Below are positions 54,144-62,509 of a stretch of DNA of 64,000 nucleotides, in pieces. A program made the position numbers and the translations under genes. The notes beneath the pieces were generated by a model. It had not been told where the DNA came from, ran no database searches, and saw nothing but the letters and a program-made list of their open reading frames with translations. Origin of the DNA: Streptomyces cadmiisoli (lineage in GTDB: Bacteria > Actinomycetota > Actinomycetes > Streptomycetales > Streptomycetaceae); the NCBI RefSeq assembly GCF_003261055.1, contig NZ_CP030073.1:372001-436000 (forward strand). Direction: 5' to 3'. How positions within the stretch are numbered: position 1 is the stretch's first letter; the number at the start of each line of letters is the position of its first letter.

Positions 54144-54420
54144 TCACGAGCGGTCGACGATCTGGCTCACGCTGATCCCGTGCATCGTCGCGTCGGTGCC
54201 GCCGCCGATGCCGAGGATGTGCGCGTCGCCGTACCGCTCGCTGAGAGCCAGTGCGGTGCGAGCCTGCGGACCGGCGCGGCTCCGGGTTGTGACAGACGGT
54301 CAGGTGTCGGTAACGACCAAGTTCACATCGGCCAGTTGCTCCAGCCGACCCGGGATCGCCTCCGGCACAGCCCAGGGATGCTCGCGGAGTTGGGCAGGCG
54401 GACTCAGTGATGATGCGTCA
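54144..54420 (-). pseudogene. Unidentified decayed coding stretch
   Basis: The minus frame reads PPAQLREHPWAVPEAIPGRL then EQLADVNLVVTDT-stop, and after the stop ARTALALSERYGDAHILGIG, GGTDATMHGISVSQIVDRS to a TGA at 54144. The last part loosely recalls the end of acyl-CoA dehydrogenases (GIGGGT.EIM), but I am not sure. The in-frame stop and lack of a start mark it as dead. A TGACAGACGGTCA sequence (54290-54302) overlaps it. Confidence 0.35.
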
Positions 54421-54639
54421 GCAGGCCCGCTGTTCCATTCCGATCACGGGGCGCCGAGAACTCCACGATCTGGGAAGCCGCGCCTGTCGCATTTCCAGAA
54501 CTCCACCGAGTCGGCAGATCATGACGGACCGGACGTCAGGCGTCCACGGCGAAATTTTGTAGCCGTGCGGTCAGGCAGGACCTCGGTCCGGGGCTGGAGA
54601 GTGAGGCTGTTCGCCATTGGTGTTCCTCAAGAGAGGGCA

Positions 54640-54659
54640 CTTACTTAGCGGTCGCTAAG
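54640..54659. promoter_or_regulatory. 20-bp palindromic operator, duplicated copy A
   Basis: CTTACTTAGCGGTCGCTAAG, matching the 48539 site (reverse complement) at 18 of 20 bases. It lies 96 bp from its partner at 54736, close to the 92 bp of the functional pair. No intact gene now faces it. Confidence 0.6.
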
Positions 54660-54735
54660 ACAAAGAGAAGTGCTGCCGGCTCGCAGCCAATTCGTGCGCG
54701 ATTCCTTGACCCTTGGATCGGTGCACCCTAGTCTC

Positions 54736-54755
54736 CTTAGCGATCGATAGGTAAG
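54736..54755. promoter_or_regulatory. 20-bp palindromic operator, duplicated copy B
   Basis: CTTAGCGATCGATAGGTAAG, identical to the reverse complement of the 48447 site, and again 18 bp before an ATG (54774). It is part of a duplicated hydratase promoter. Confidence 0.65.
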
Positions 54756-54773
54756 CACCCGGGGAGGGTGGCG

Positions 54774-54881
54774 ATGACGGACGTGAGCACGGAGGTCGTC
54801 GAGCCGGCGGCCACCATGGAGCGCCGCGGCGGCGTCCCACTGATCACCTTCAACAGGCCCCGAGCCCTCCACGCGGTCGCC
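54774..54881 (+). pseudogene. 5' end of an enoyl-CoA hydratase gene (duplicate, truncated)
   Basis: The frame gives MTDVSTEVVEPAATMERRGG then VPLITFNRPRALHAVA, nearly the same as residues 1-36 of the hydratase at 47622-48428 (MTDVSTEAVEPAATMERLGG, VALITFNRPRALNAVT). It keeps the operator and ribosome binding site. At about 54882 it switches abruptly to hydrolase-type sequence and ends at a stop after 51 codons. Confidence 0.8.
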
Positions 54882-54882
54882 C

Positions 54883-55117
54883 CGGAACCGCGCAACTCGC
54901 CCAACCGGAGGATGCCGGGCCTCGCCTGAAAACGCCGGACACCCGGATTGCGGTCGAGCGATCCGGCCTGGTGCCGGCGAGCCGTGTCGAGTCCTTTGAC
55001 AACCAGTGCAGCACGCCGACGTACACGTCGACGCGGCTGCCGAACACATGGTCGCCGGCGATGGCGGCGGTCCCTCCCCCACTCATCGTCAACTTCATCA
55101 ACGGCCTCGCCGTCCGT
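54883..55117 (+). pseudogene. 3' end of the alpha/beta hydrolase gene (duplicate, decayed)
   Basis: DNA matches the last 80 codons of the hydrolase at 42401-43258 with small indels: GGAGGATGCCG.GCCTCGCC, then frames giving ERSGLVPASRVESF, HADVHVDAAAEHMVAGDGGG and LIVNFINGLAV against ERSDLVPASRVEAF, HADVQVVTAADHMITGDDGS and PVVNFVNGLTD. Similarity runs past the stop into the ACTGATCA palindrome. No full reading frame is left. Confidence 0.78.
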
Positions 55118-55134
55118 GTGAATCCCTGTTCTGC

Positions 55135-55148
55135 ACTGATCAATCAGT
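55135..55148. promoter_or_regulatory. Palindrome before the binding-protein gene
   Basis: ACTGAT-CA-ATCAGT, perfect arms, about 80 bp upstream of the binding-protein start. The conserved block extends to ...GTACACCTGG and recurs beside the binding-protein relic at 42375-42392. Probable operator of a third regulator or a promoter element. Confidence 0.5.
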
Positions 55149-55229
55149 ACACCTGGCGCATGCACTCAGGAAACGGCCCGCAGAGGTTGTTGTCGCAGGT
55201 GGCTCGGAATGAGACGAAAGGAAGTCCGG

Positions 55230-56384
55230 ATGCGAAGGTGCAAGCGAGTCCTTGCGGCCACGATCATCACCTCGCTCGCGGTGGGAGCAGTTGGATGCGG
55301 GAGCACCGGCGCCGCGGACGGTGACGGCAGCGCGGTGACGATCGCACACATCGCCCAATTGACCGGTGCCGCCGAGCAGAACGGCATCCAGTTCCAGGGC
55401 GGCGTGGAAGCGGCCCTGGATGAGCTCGACGCGGTCGAGTTGCCGGGCGGCATAGATGTGCGCGTCGAGGTCCATGACGACGGCACGGAGATCGACCGAG
55501 CGGCGCAACTGCTGTCGACCGTGACGTCCGAGGATGTCGATGCGGTGTTCAGCAGCGGCTGGACCCCGATCGCCACTGCGCTCTGGCCCCTTGCGAACGG
55601 AGCCGAAACGCCTCTGATCGCCGGCGCGACGCTGGGTGGTGCCGAGCACTCGGCCGACTACTTCTTCTCGCTGCTCGACCTGCCCGGTCCGCACGCCGCG
55701 GTGGGTGAGCACCTGGCAAAGCCGAGCGGCGCACGTCGGGTCGGACTCGTCATCGATGGCGACAACCCGGGATTCGAGCTGCTCGCCGATCCGCTGGAGG
55801 ACGGCCTGAAGGCAAAGGGTCTCGAGGGTTACGTGACGACGCAGACCATCTCGACCGGCGACGCCGACTATTCGGCGGTCCTGTCGAACCTTGCCGCTGC
55901 GGATGTCGACGCGATCGCGGCGATGATCTCCCCCGGTGACGTGGGAAACCTCATCGTTCAGGCACGCCGAGCGCCTGGCCTCGAGGACGTCGTCTTCGCC
56001 ACCCACCACTCCGTGTCCGGGCAGGTGGCAGAAGTCGCAGGAGACGACGCGGTGGGCACGACCTTCCCCCAGTCGTGGGTGATGACGGACGAAGCGGCCG
56101 CTGCGGCGTATCAGGCCGAGCACGGAGTGCAGCCGACGTCGTACTTCGCATACGGCCACGACGCCATGTGGATCGTCGCCGTCGCTGCCTCGATCGCAGC
56201 CGAGGACGGTGTCGAGATCAACGGCGAGGCGATCAGGGACCGCATTCCGGCGGCGACCGAGTCCGACCTCTTCGCTGAGCAGCGCCTGGTCGACGGGCTC
56301 ACCCTCACGGCTGACGGTCAACCGTCCATCACCGGTGTTCTTGCGACCTTCGACAACGACGGTCGCGTCGTACCTGTCGGATGA
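55230..56384 (+). CDS. Liv-type ABC transporter substrate-binding lipoprotein
   Basis: 384 residues. Signal with lipobox: VLAATIITSLAVGAVGC, cysteine 23 being lipidated. Mature part is a type I periplasmic binding fold (LivK/AmiC): IAHIAQLTGAAEQNGIQFQG, DAVFSSGWTPIATALWPLAN, RRVGLVIDGDNPGFELLADP, YFAYGHDAMWIVAVAASIAA. The aromatic-rich hinge suggests a non-peptide ligand, perhaps aromatic or alicyclic acid. GAAAGGAAG before ATG 55230 decides the start. First gene of the transporter operon. Confidence 0.93.
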   Translation: MRRCKRVLAATIITSLAVGAVGCGSTGAADGDGSAVTIAHIAQLTGAAEQNGIQFQGGVEAALDELDAVELPGGIDVRVEVHDDGTEIDRAAQLLSTVTSEDVDAVFSSGWTPIATALWPLANGAETPLIAGATLGGAEHSADYFFSLLDLPGPHAAVGEHLAKPSGARRVGLVIDGDNPGFELLADPLEDGLKAKGLEGYVTTQTISTGDADYSAVLSNLAAADVDAIAAMISPGDVGNLIVQARRAPGLEDVVFATHHSVSGQVAEVAGDDAVGTTFPQSWVMTDEAAAAAYQAEHGVQPTSYFAYGHDAMWIVAVAASIAAEDGVEINGEAIRDRIPAATESDLFAEQRLVDGLTLTADGQPSITGVLATFDNDGRVVPVG

Positions 56385-56394
56385 GGTGACCTGG

Positions 56395-57282
56395 ATGTCG
56401 ATCTTCGCTGAGCAGCTCGTGAACGGTCTGGTTCTCGGCTGCGTCTACGCCACATTCGCGTTCGGCTTCGGTCTGGTCATAGCCAGCCTGGGCGTGTTCA
56501 ACGTCGCCCACGAGGCAGTCTTCACGACCGGCGCCGTGGCAGCCTACCTGGTTGTTCTGTACATCGGTCCCATGCCGCTGTGGCTGCTGGTCCTCGTGGC
56601 CGCCGCAGCCGCCGCGGTCGTGAACTCGATCGTGTACCTGCTCCTGGTCCGGCCCCTGGAGGGCCGCCGAAACCACGAGATGGCCACGTTCCTCAGTTGC
56701 ATCGGCGGCATGTTCGTACTGACCGAGATCGTCCGTCTCATTCTCGACAACCACGAGGTCCGTTTCCCTGCCGCGATCGAAGGCGGCATAAAGGTCTTCG
56801 GCCTCCACATCAACAACCGGCAGGTCGTCATGGTGCTGACCAGCCTGGCGGCCTTCGCCGTCGTCTACCTCGTGATCGAGCGCACTCAACTCGGCCGTGC
56901 GATCCGGGCGACGTCCTATGACGCCGAGGCCGCGACACTTCAGGGCATCAATCCGTCGCTGACGGCGCTCATCGTCTTCGCTCTCTCCGGCGCCCTCGCA
57001 GGAGTCGCGGCGGCGGTCATCGGTGCGGCATACAACGTGGTTGACGCGGAGATGGGGTCGAGCTACTTCCTGATCGCCATGGCCGTGATGGTCCTGGGCG
57101 GCTTCGGCAACACGCTCGGCACGCTCATCGCCGGCCTGGTGATCGGCTGCGTCTCAACCATCTCGACCGGGTTTCTCACCACTGGATATCGGGACGTCAT
57201 CGTCTTCGGAGCGCTTCTCCTGGTCCTGTCCGTGAGGTCGGAAGGCCTCTTCCCGACTCGCTCGGCACGCGTGCGGGCCTGA
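56395..57282 (+). CDS. ABC transporter permease, LivH type
   Basis: 295 residues, about eight hydrophobic helices. FAEQLVNGLVLGCVYATFAF, NVAHEAVFTTGAVAAYLVVL (in place of the usual NFAHG.l), VERTQLGRAIRATSYDAEAA (cytoplasmic EAA-type loop: RA.a.d.eaA...GI) and FGNTLGTLIAGLVIGC. ATG 56395 follows GAGGTG and lies 10 bp after the binding-protein gene stop. It forms the channel with the LivM domain of the next protein. Confidence 0.93.
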   Translation: MSIFAEQLVNGLVLGCVYATFAFGFGLVIASLGVFNVAHEAVFTTGAVAAYLVVLYIGPMPLWLLVLVAAAAAAVVNSIVYLLLVRPLEGRRNHEMATFLSCIGGMFVLTEIVRLILDNHEVRFPAAIEGGIKVFGLHINNRQVVMVLTSLAAFAVVYLVIERTQLGRAIRATSYDAEAATLQGINPSLTALIVFALSGALAGVAAAVIGAAYNVVDAEMGSSYFLIAMAVMVLGGFGNTLGTLIAGLVIGCVSTISTGFLTTGYRDVIVFGALLLVLSVRSEGLFPTRSARVRA

Positions 57283-57291
57283 GGGGAAATC

Positions 57292-59004
57292 ATGTTGACT
57301 TGGCTCGGCTCGTACCACTACCTCGGCTCGACGGCCATCATCATGTGCCTGCTCGGGTACAGCACCTACGTATTGCTGCGCGCCGGAATCTTCGCGGTGC
57401 CGCAGATCGCATACTTCTGCATCGGCGCCTATCTCTCGACCATCCTCACGGTCGATCACGAGGTGAACTTCTACGTCGCGATCGCCACCGGTGGTCTTGC
57501 GGCAGCAGCGTGCGGTGCCACTCTCGGCTGGCTTCTGCGCAGCGTCAGCGGCATCTACCTCGCGATCGCGACGATCGCGTTCGGCGAGGTCACCAGGGTC
57601 ATCGTCCGGAACCTCGACGTCACAGGAGGACCTTCCGGAATCCTGGGGATTCCACGGGCGGCCCAGGACTGGCACCTTGTTCTCACGCTGGCTGTGGTGA
57701 TCATCGCCTGTGCAGTCCTCGCCAAGAGTCGGTACGGCGTGGCGATGGATGCCCTGCGTCAGGATCAACTGGTCGCCGAGCACCTCGGCATCGCGGCGCG
57801 ACTCATGCGCATCCAACTGTTCGCGCTGTCCGGTCTCATCGCCGGCATCGCCGGCGGCCTCTTCGCCCACTTCCGGGGATTCATCATCCCCAACGACTTC
57901 GCACTACCCGTGCTGCTGAGCGTCCTTGCTCTGGTGGTCGTAGGCGGTTTGTACGGCTTCACGGGGCCGCTCGTGGGTGCGGTCGTCGTCCACACACTGC
58001 CCGAGCTGTTCGCGGACTTGGAGGAATACCGGGAGATCATGCTCGGAGCGATGCTCGCGATCATCATCCTGTTCGCCCCCCGCGGTGTTTCCGGACTGGT
58101 GGAGTCCCTGGTGGCCGAAGTCCGTGGGAGACAGCGAAGGGCGCGATCAGCAGCCGTCGCAAGCGCGATCCATGAGCCAGCGGCCGCGGAGACTCCATCC
58201 GGGGACCCGCGGCGTGCCCGCGATGACGTGCGGGTGCCTTCTCAGCAGGTCGAGCCGGGGCCCGCGCTGGCTGTTCGAGACGTCACGAAGCGATTCGGCG
58301 GCCTCGCCGCACTGTCGAACGTCAGCTTCGACATCCGGAAAGGAGAGTTTCTGGGCCTCATCGGTCCGAACGGATCGGGGAAGTCAACCCTCATCAATGT
58401 GGTCTCCGGAGCACTCGAGCCGACCTCCGGAACTCTGGAGGCCCACGGGCGGCGACTCTCCCTCGGTCGTCCAGAAAAGACTGCCGACGAGCGGATCGGC
58501 CGTACGTTCCAGGGCATCCGGCTCTTCACCGACTTCACGGCCATCGAGAACGTCGCGCTCGGGGCGTACTGCCGCCACCAGCGGTGGACGGGCAGCGGCG
58601 GTGCGGGATACTTCGCCATCTGGCGGCGTGAAGCCGCCGAGGTGCTCGAACTCGTGCGCGTTCCCGCTTCGATGTGGTCCCGAGACGTGACGACGCTGCC
58701 CTATGGAATCCAGCGGCGTATCGAGATCGCGCGCGCCTTGATGGGCCATCCGCACCTTCTGATGCTCGACGAGCCGACCGCCGGCATGGCCGAGGACGAG
58801 ACTCAGGAGATCTTCGCGCTCGTCTCGGAGGTCGCCCGCGAACGGGACATCAGTGTCCTGGCGGTGGAACATGACGTCCCCGTCATGCGCACCTACTGCG
58901 ACCGCGTCGTCGTGCTCAACTTCGGACAACTCATTGCGGACGGAAGTCCGGAGGTCGTGCTGCGCGACCGTACCGTGGTGGAGGCATACCTTGGCCAGTC
59001 TTGA
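57292..59004 (+). CDS. Fused ABC transporter permease-ATPase (LivM-LivG)
   Basis: 570 residues. Residues 1-270 are a LivM permease (YVLLRAGIFAVPQIAYFCIG; ALRQDQLVAEHLGIAARLMR as coupling loop; VVVGGLYGFTGPLVGAVVVH). A charged linker of about 50 residues follows. Residues 325-570 are a LivG ATPase with Walker A GPNGSGKST (358-366), Q-loop RTFQGIRLF, signature LPYGIQRRIEIARAL (as in LivG, not LSGGQ), Walker B HLLMLDEPTAGMAEDE and the switch histidine in VLAVEHDV. GAGGGG precedes ATG 57292. Such a fusion fixes the subunit ratio. Confidence 0.93.
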   Translation: MLTWLGSYHYLGSTAIIMCLLGYSTYVLLRAGIFAVPQIAYFCIGAYLSTILTVDHEVNFYVAIATGGLAAAACGATLGWLLRSVSGIYLAIATIAFGEVTRVIVRNLDVTGGPSGILGIPRAAQDWHLVLTLAVVIIACAVLAKSRYGVAMDALRQDQLVAEHLGIAARLMRIQLFALSGLIAGIAGGLFAHFRGFIIPNDFALPVLLSVLALVVVGGLYGFTGPLVGAVVVHTLPELFADLEEYREIMLGAMLAIIILFAPRGVSGLVESLVAEVRGRQRRARSAAVASAIHEPAAAETPSGDPRRARDDVRVPSQQVEPGPALAVRDVTKRFGGLAALSNVSFDIRKGEFLGLIGPNGSGKSTLINVVSGALEPTSGTLEAHGRRLSLGRPEKTADERIGRTFQGIRLFTDFTAIENVALGAYCRHQRWTGSGGAGYFAIWRREAAEVLELVRVPASMWSRDVTTLPYGIQRRIEIARALMGHPHLLMLDEPTAGMAEDETQEIFALVSEVARERDISVLAVEHDVPVMRTYCDRVVVLNFGQLIADGSPEVVLRDRTVVEAYLGQS

Positions 59005-59773
59005 GATCACCGGGATCGAGGTCGCCTACGGAGCCGTCGAGGCAGTCCGTGGAGTGGACCTGTCGATCCGCACGGGTGAGTGCGTGACGGTGCTCGGATC
59101 CAACGGGGCGGGCAAATCGTCGCTGCTGCGAGCGATCGGCGGCCTCCAAAAGCCGCGATCTGGCTCCATCCGGATCGACGACACGGACGTCACCGGCAAG
59201 TCAGCGACCCGAATGTGCCGTCTCGGTGTGGCCCTGGTGCCGGAGGGTCGGAGGATCATCGGTTCCCTCACCGTCGTCGAGAACCTGCTGCTCGCAGGAC
59301 GTGGCTCGAAGCGCACCTCGCGCAAGGAATGTGCGGCCAACCTCCAGCGGATGTACGAACACTTCCCGCGACTTGCCGAGCGGCGGACACAACTCGGCGG
59401 TTCGCTCAGCGGCGGTGAGCAGCAGATGCTCGCCATCGCACGCGCCCTCATGACCCGGCCGGACTTCCTGTTGCTGGACGAACCCAGCATGGGTCTCGCG
59501 CCTGTCATGGTCGACCGCGTCTACGAAATGTTCGACTCGGCCCAGGGCGTGTTCGACGGAATCGGCGTCCTGCTGGTGGAGCAGTCGGCAACACACGCGC
59601 TGAAGTTCGCCGACACCGCACACGTCATGGCCCAGGGGTCTTTTGCCTACAGCGGGACATGTCACGCCCTCAAGGCGTCCCCCGACACTCTCACCAGGGC
59701 ATATCTCGGGGACCAGGACATCACGACGAACAGGTCGGTCAGTGCGGCCGTCGGCCGCACTGAAGGAGAATGA
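58991..59773 (+). CDS. ABC transporter ATPase, LivF type
   Basis: 260 residues from TTG 58991, which overlaps the end of the fused gene by 14 bp; GGAGG lies six bases before it and no later start would keep the first strand LEITGIEVAYGAVEAVRGVD. Walker A LGSNGAGKSSLLRAIGG, LVPEGRRIIGSLTVVENLLL (LivF-type), signature LSGGEQQMLAIARAL, Walker B FLLLDEPSMGLAPVMVDRVY and VLLVEQSATHAL. Second ATPase of the importer, pairing with the LivG domain. Confidence 0.92.
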   Translation: MASLEITGIEVAYGAVEAVRGVDLSIRTGECVTVLGSNGAGKSSLLRAIGGLQKPRSGSIRIDDTDVTGKSATRMCRLGVALVPEGRRIIGSLTVVENLLLAGRGSKRTSRKECAANLQRMYEHFPRLAERRTQLGGSLSGGEQQMLAIARALMTRPDFLLLDEPSMGLAPVMVDRVYEMFDSAQGVFDGIGVLLVEQSATHALKFADTAHVMAQGSFAYSGTCHALKASPDTLTRAYLGDQDITTNRSVSAAVGRTEGE

Positions 59774-59879
59774 CGTGAAGACGAGCGCGGGTTCGAGGTC
59801 GAGCCCGTGCATCACCTGCTCCGGGCCAGATGGGGTGCCGACGCCGGCGCGCGACGGCGTGCTTAGTACGCGCTGGAGC

Positions 59880-59985
59880 GGCTGCGCGTCGAGGGTGCGG
59901 TGCTGACGATCGACGAGGCCGGGGACGTGCGGAAGAGCACGCACACCGTCGAGGCCCAGCCCCGGTACACCCGGCACGGTCCGCA
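59880..59985 (+). pseudogene. IS701-family transposase fragment
   Basis: The frame reads LRVEGAVLTIDEAGDVRKST then HTVEAQPRYTRHG, matching the first catalytic-aspartate region of IS701 transposases (AVL.IDETGDVKKGT.TVGVQRQYTG). Flanking sequence (59774-60188) has no other recognisable transposase part. It separates the transporter operon from the DoxX gene. Confidence 0.6.
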
Positions 59986-60188
59986 GGGTCAGAAGGCTCG
60001 CAGGCCACCCCCTGCCTGGTAGATGCAGGCCGCCACGGACACGAGGTCCACGGCGCCAACGCGAAACCACGCCCCGCGCTGGAAGAGCGCGAGGTCGTTC
60101 ACACGCTCGCCGTCGCCTGCTCCCACGAGCGCCGACGAGCGCGCACATCACACATGAAGAGCACGATCTACGGCTGGGGTATCAGGCG

Positions 60189-60698
60189 ATGCACGAATTC
60201 TCTGTCGATGTGGCACTGCTCGCACTGCGCGTGGGTGCAGGGCTCGTACTCCTGGCACACGGGTGCCGCAAACTCTTCGGGTGGTTCGGCGGGAAGGGGA
60301 TCGCCGGCTCGGGTGCGGACTTCGCGGCGATCGGATTCCGCCGCGGACGGCTGAACGCCCTCATGGCTGGACTGTCGGAGGCGGTAGGGGGCGCATCGCT
60401 GGCACTCGGGTTCCTGACTCCCCTCGCCGCGGCCGCTGTTCTGGGCACGATGCTGGTCGCTTGCTCGGTACACGCCCCGGCGTTCTTCGCTCTCGACGGC
60501 GGCTATGAACTCCCGGCCGTATACGCCTTGGTCGCGACCGTGGTCGCTGTGGCAGGTCCCGGTGAACTGTCCGTCGATGAGGCGCTGGGCCATCCGCTCG
60601 CAGACGCGGCGATTCGGGTCACGGCCGTCGCGCTCGCGGCCGCGACCGGCTGCGCAATTGCCATTCAGCGACGAATTGCGGTTCGAGCCCAAGCGTGA
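60189..60698 (+). CDS. DoxX-family membrane protein
   Basis: 169 residues, four hydrophobic helices. ALLALRVGAGLVLLAHGCRK and LFGWFGGKGIAGSGADFAAI are the DoxX landmarks (HG..KLFG.fGG.G..g), then GLSEAVGGASLALGFLTPLA. DoxX proteins are small membrane quinone-linked or redox-accessory proteins, first linked to thiosulfate oxidation and found in many catabolic clusters. The start ATG 60189 has only a weak ribosome binding site. It is followed after 47 bp by the small barrel gene. Confidence 0.88.
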   Translation: MHEFSVDVALLALRVGAGLVLLAHGCRKLFGWFGGKGIAGSGADFAAIGFRRGRLNALMAGLSEAVGGASLALGFLTPLAAAAVLGTMLVACSVHAPAFFALDGGYELPAVYALVATVVAVAGPGELSVDEALGHPLADAAIRVTAVALAAATGCAIAIQRRIAVRAQA

Positions 60699-60745
60699 AG
60701 ACAAAATGCCGAGCTTCGGCAGATTGAATTGATCAAGGAGGAACC

Positions 60746-61087
60746 ATGGCGAAGTACTTGGTGCTGGCTATGACCAATCCGCTCCCGGGGCGGGACAGTG
60801 AATTCAACGAGTGGTACGACCGTGTGGCGATCCCGGCCTACGCGTCGCTCCCTCACGTGCGGCCACTCGGCCGGTATCGATCGGTCCCGCATGACGGCTA
60901 CGAGTTCGAAATGAAAGACATCGGCTTCGAGTATCTCTCCGTCTATGAGATCGAAACCGACGACCTGGAAGCGGCGTTCTCAGAGGTTCGCGTCGCCCTG
61001 GCGAAGGCGACCGAGGAAGGCCGTTACCACTTCTCTCAAGCGATCGACAAGGGTCGGTTCTTCGAACCTGTCTTCGTCCAGATCTAG
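60746..61087 (+). CDS. Small dimeric alpha/beta-barrel protein (EthD/ABM-like)
   Basis: 113 residues. MAKYLVLAMTNPLPGRDSEF then NEWYDRVAIPAYASLPHVRP is the pattern of small ferredoxin-fold proteins (EFN.WYD..H.p....l.G), and FEYLSVYEIETDDLEAAFSE the second half. The active-site histidine of EthD is replaced here by I/A (DRVAIPAY), so it may be structural or act differently. Perfect AAGGAGG before ATG 60746. It is the third small barrel protein in the island after the EthD and ABM proteins. Confidence 0.8.
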   Translation: MAKYLVLAMTNPLPGRDSEFNEWYDRVAIPAYASLPHVRPLGRYRSVPHDGYEFEMKDIGFEYLSVYEIETDDLEAAFSEVRVALAKATEEGRYHFSQAIDKGRFFEPVFVQI

Positions 61088-61179
61088 GCTTCGTCCGCTC
61101 GGCATGCCGCCGGCCAGGGGCGCACTCCCCTCCCGCCGCGCATCCTGACCCAGTCGATCGACGATCGATTTCGCACGGA

Positions 61180-61206
61180 TGACAGATGGTCAATGAGAGA
61201 CGGTCA
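61180..61206. promoter_or_regulatory. Island operator motif, copy 4, with extra half-site
   Basis: TGACAGATGGTCAATGA at 61180-61196 fits TGAC-N5-GTCA-ATGA, and a degenerate second site, TGAGAGACGGTCA, overlaps it at 61194-61206. It lies about 80 bp before the second binding-protein gene. Confidence 0.6.
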
Positions 61207-61285
61207 GGAATAGCCCGGCACCTGGTGTCGCACGTCATAACTCGCGCGCACGCCGCCGGAAGCGGCGAGCAGAATAGGAGCGACC

Positions 61286-62443
61286 ATGTCGGTTCCCAGG
61301 AAACTTCGCACTACCGTGGCTTTCACGGCCCTCGCCGCGCTGCTTGCCGCATGCGGTAGCGCATCGAGTTCGGGGGGCGGCGGGGACGAGACCCTGTCGA
61401 TTGGCCACATTGCTCAGCTCACCGGGGCACAGGGTCCGAACGGAACGCACTACGACGCGGGCATCGAAGCCGCCGTCAGGGAAGTCAACGAAAGTGGTGT
61501 GCTCCCGGACGGCTGGAAAACGAACGTCGTCAAGCAGGACGACGGCACGGACGTCGCGAAGTCAGCGCAGATCCTGAGCGAGATGGTGGGCCGCGACAGA
61601 GTCGACGCAGTCCTCTCGAGCGGCTGGACCCCGATTTCGGTGGCGCTCTGGCCACTCGTGAACGACTACGAGGTGCCGCTCATCACCGCCTCGTCGCTCG
61701 GCGGCGAGGCCTTCAAGGAGGACTACTTCTTCTCCCTCGCCGACCTCGACCTTCCCCGAGCCGCAGGTGAATACCTCGTATCGCGTGACGTCCGCCGTGT
61801 CGGTCTGGTGATCGACGGCGACAATCCCGGCTTCGAGCTGGTGTCGGGGCCGATCGAGGAGGTCTTGAAGGAGGGCGGACTTCCGGGCTTCGCAACGAAA
61901 CAAGCTGTGGCAACCAGTGACACCGACTTCTCCGCCGTCATCAGCAACCTCGCCGACGCGGACGTTGACGCCGTCGTTCTGGCCGTCGGCACGGACGCGG
62001 TTGGCAACTTCCTTCTCCAGACCGAGGATGTTGCTGCGCTGAAGGACGTCACCTATGTGACCCACCACGCCATCTCCGCGACCGCGGCGACCGTGGCGAA
62101 GGAGAAGGCCGCAGGTCTGACCTTCCCGCAGGCATGGATCGTGACGAATGAGCCAGGCGCTCTGGCGTTCGAGAAGGAATCAGGGAAACAGACCAACTCC
62201 TACTTCGCGTACGGCCACGACGCAGTCTGGCTGCTCGCTGTTGCCGCGTCGCTCGTCATCGAGGAAGGGGACGAGGTCAACGGCAGCCTCCTGCGTGAAA
62301 AGATCTCGGAGGCCAGCCGCTCCAAGACCTTCGCCGAGTACGCCTACCTCGACGGACTCTCGGTCGATCCGGAAGGTCGCTCCTCGGTGAACGAGGTGCT
62401 CGGAACATTCGACACCGAAGGTCGCATCGTCCCCGTGGACTAG
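61286..62443 (+). CDS. Liv-type ABC transporter substrate-binding lipoprotein, second paralogue
   Basis: 385 residues. Lipobox AALLAAC (cysteine 23), then a G/S linker and IGHIAQLTGAQGPNGTHYDA, DAVLSSGWTPISVALWPLVN, RRVGLVIDGDNPGFELVSGP, YFAYGHDAVWLLAVAASLVI. It follows the first paralogue (55230) closely along its length, so both may feed the same permease with different ligands. AGGAG precedes ATG 61286. A copy of the island operator stands upstream and a strong hairpin terminator downstream; no permease gene follows. Confidence 0.93.
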   Translation: MSVPRKLRTTVAFTALAALLAACGSASSSGGGGDETLSIGHIAQLTGAQGPNGTHYDAGIEAAVREVNESGVLPDGWKTNVVKQDDGTDVAKSAQILSEMVGRDRVDAVLSSGWTPISVALWPLVNDYEVPLITASSLGGEAFKEDYFFSLADLDLPRAAGEYLVSRDVRRVGLVIDGDNPGFELVSGPIEEVLKEGGLPGFATKQAVATSDTDFSAVISNLADADVDAVVLAVGTDAVGNFLLQTEDVAALKDVTYVTHHAISATAATVAKEKAAGLTFPQAWIVTNEPGALAFEKESGKQTNSYFAYGHDAVWLLAVAASLVIEEGDEVNGSLLREKISEASRSKTFAEYAYLDGLSVDPEGRSSVNEVLGTFDTEGRIVPVD

Positions 62444-62469
62444 GTGATACCTGCAAACCCTGCCGTAGG

Positions 62470-62509
62470 TGAGAGCTGGTGCGGGCCACACGGCCTGAAC
62501 CAGCTCTCA
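62470..62509. terminator. 11-bp perfect hairpin after the second binding-protein gene
   Basis: TGAGAGCTGGT (62470-62480) pairs with ACCAGCTCTCA (62499-62509) around 18 bases, 27 bp past the stop. It marks the end of the island's last operon. Confidence 0.7.

Noticed and set aside
54290..54302. Fifth copy of the island operator.
   Set aside because: TGACAGACGGTCA has the core but lacks the ATGA extension, and it lies inside a decayed coding stretch with no intact gene in front; listed only as a lead.
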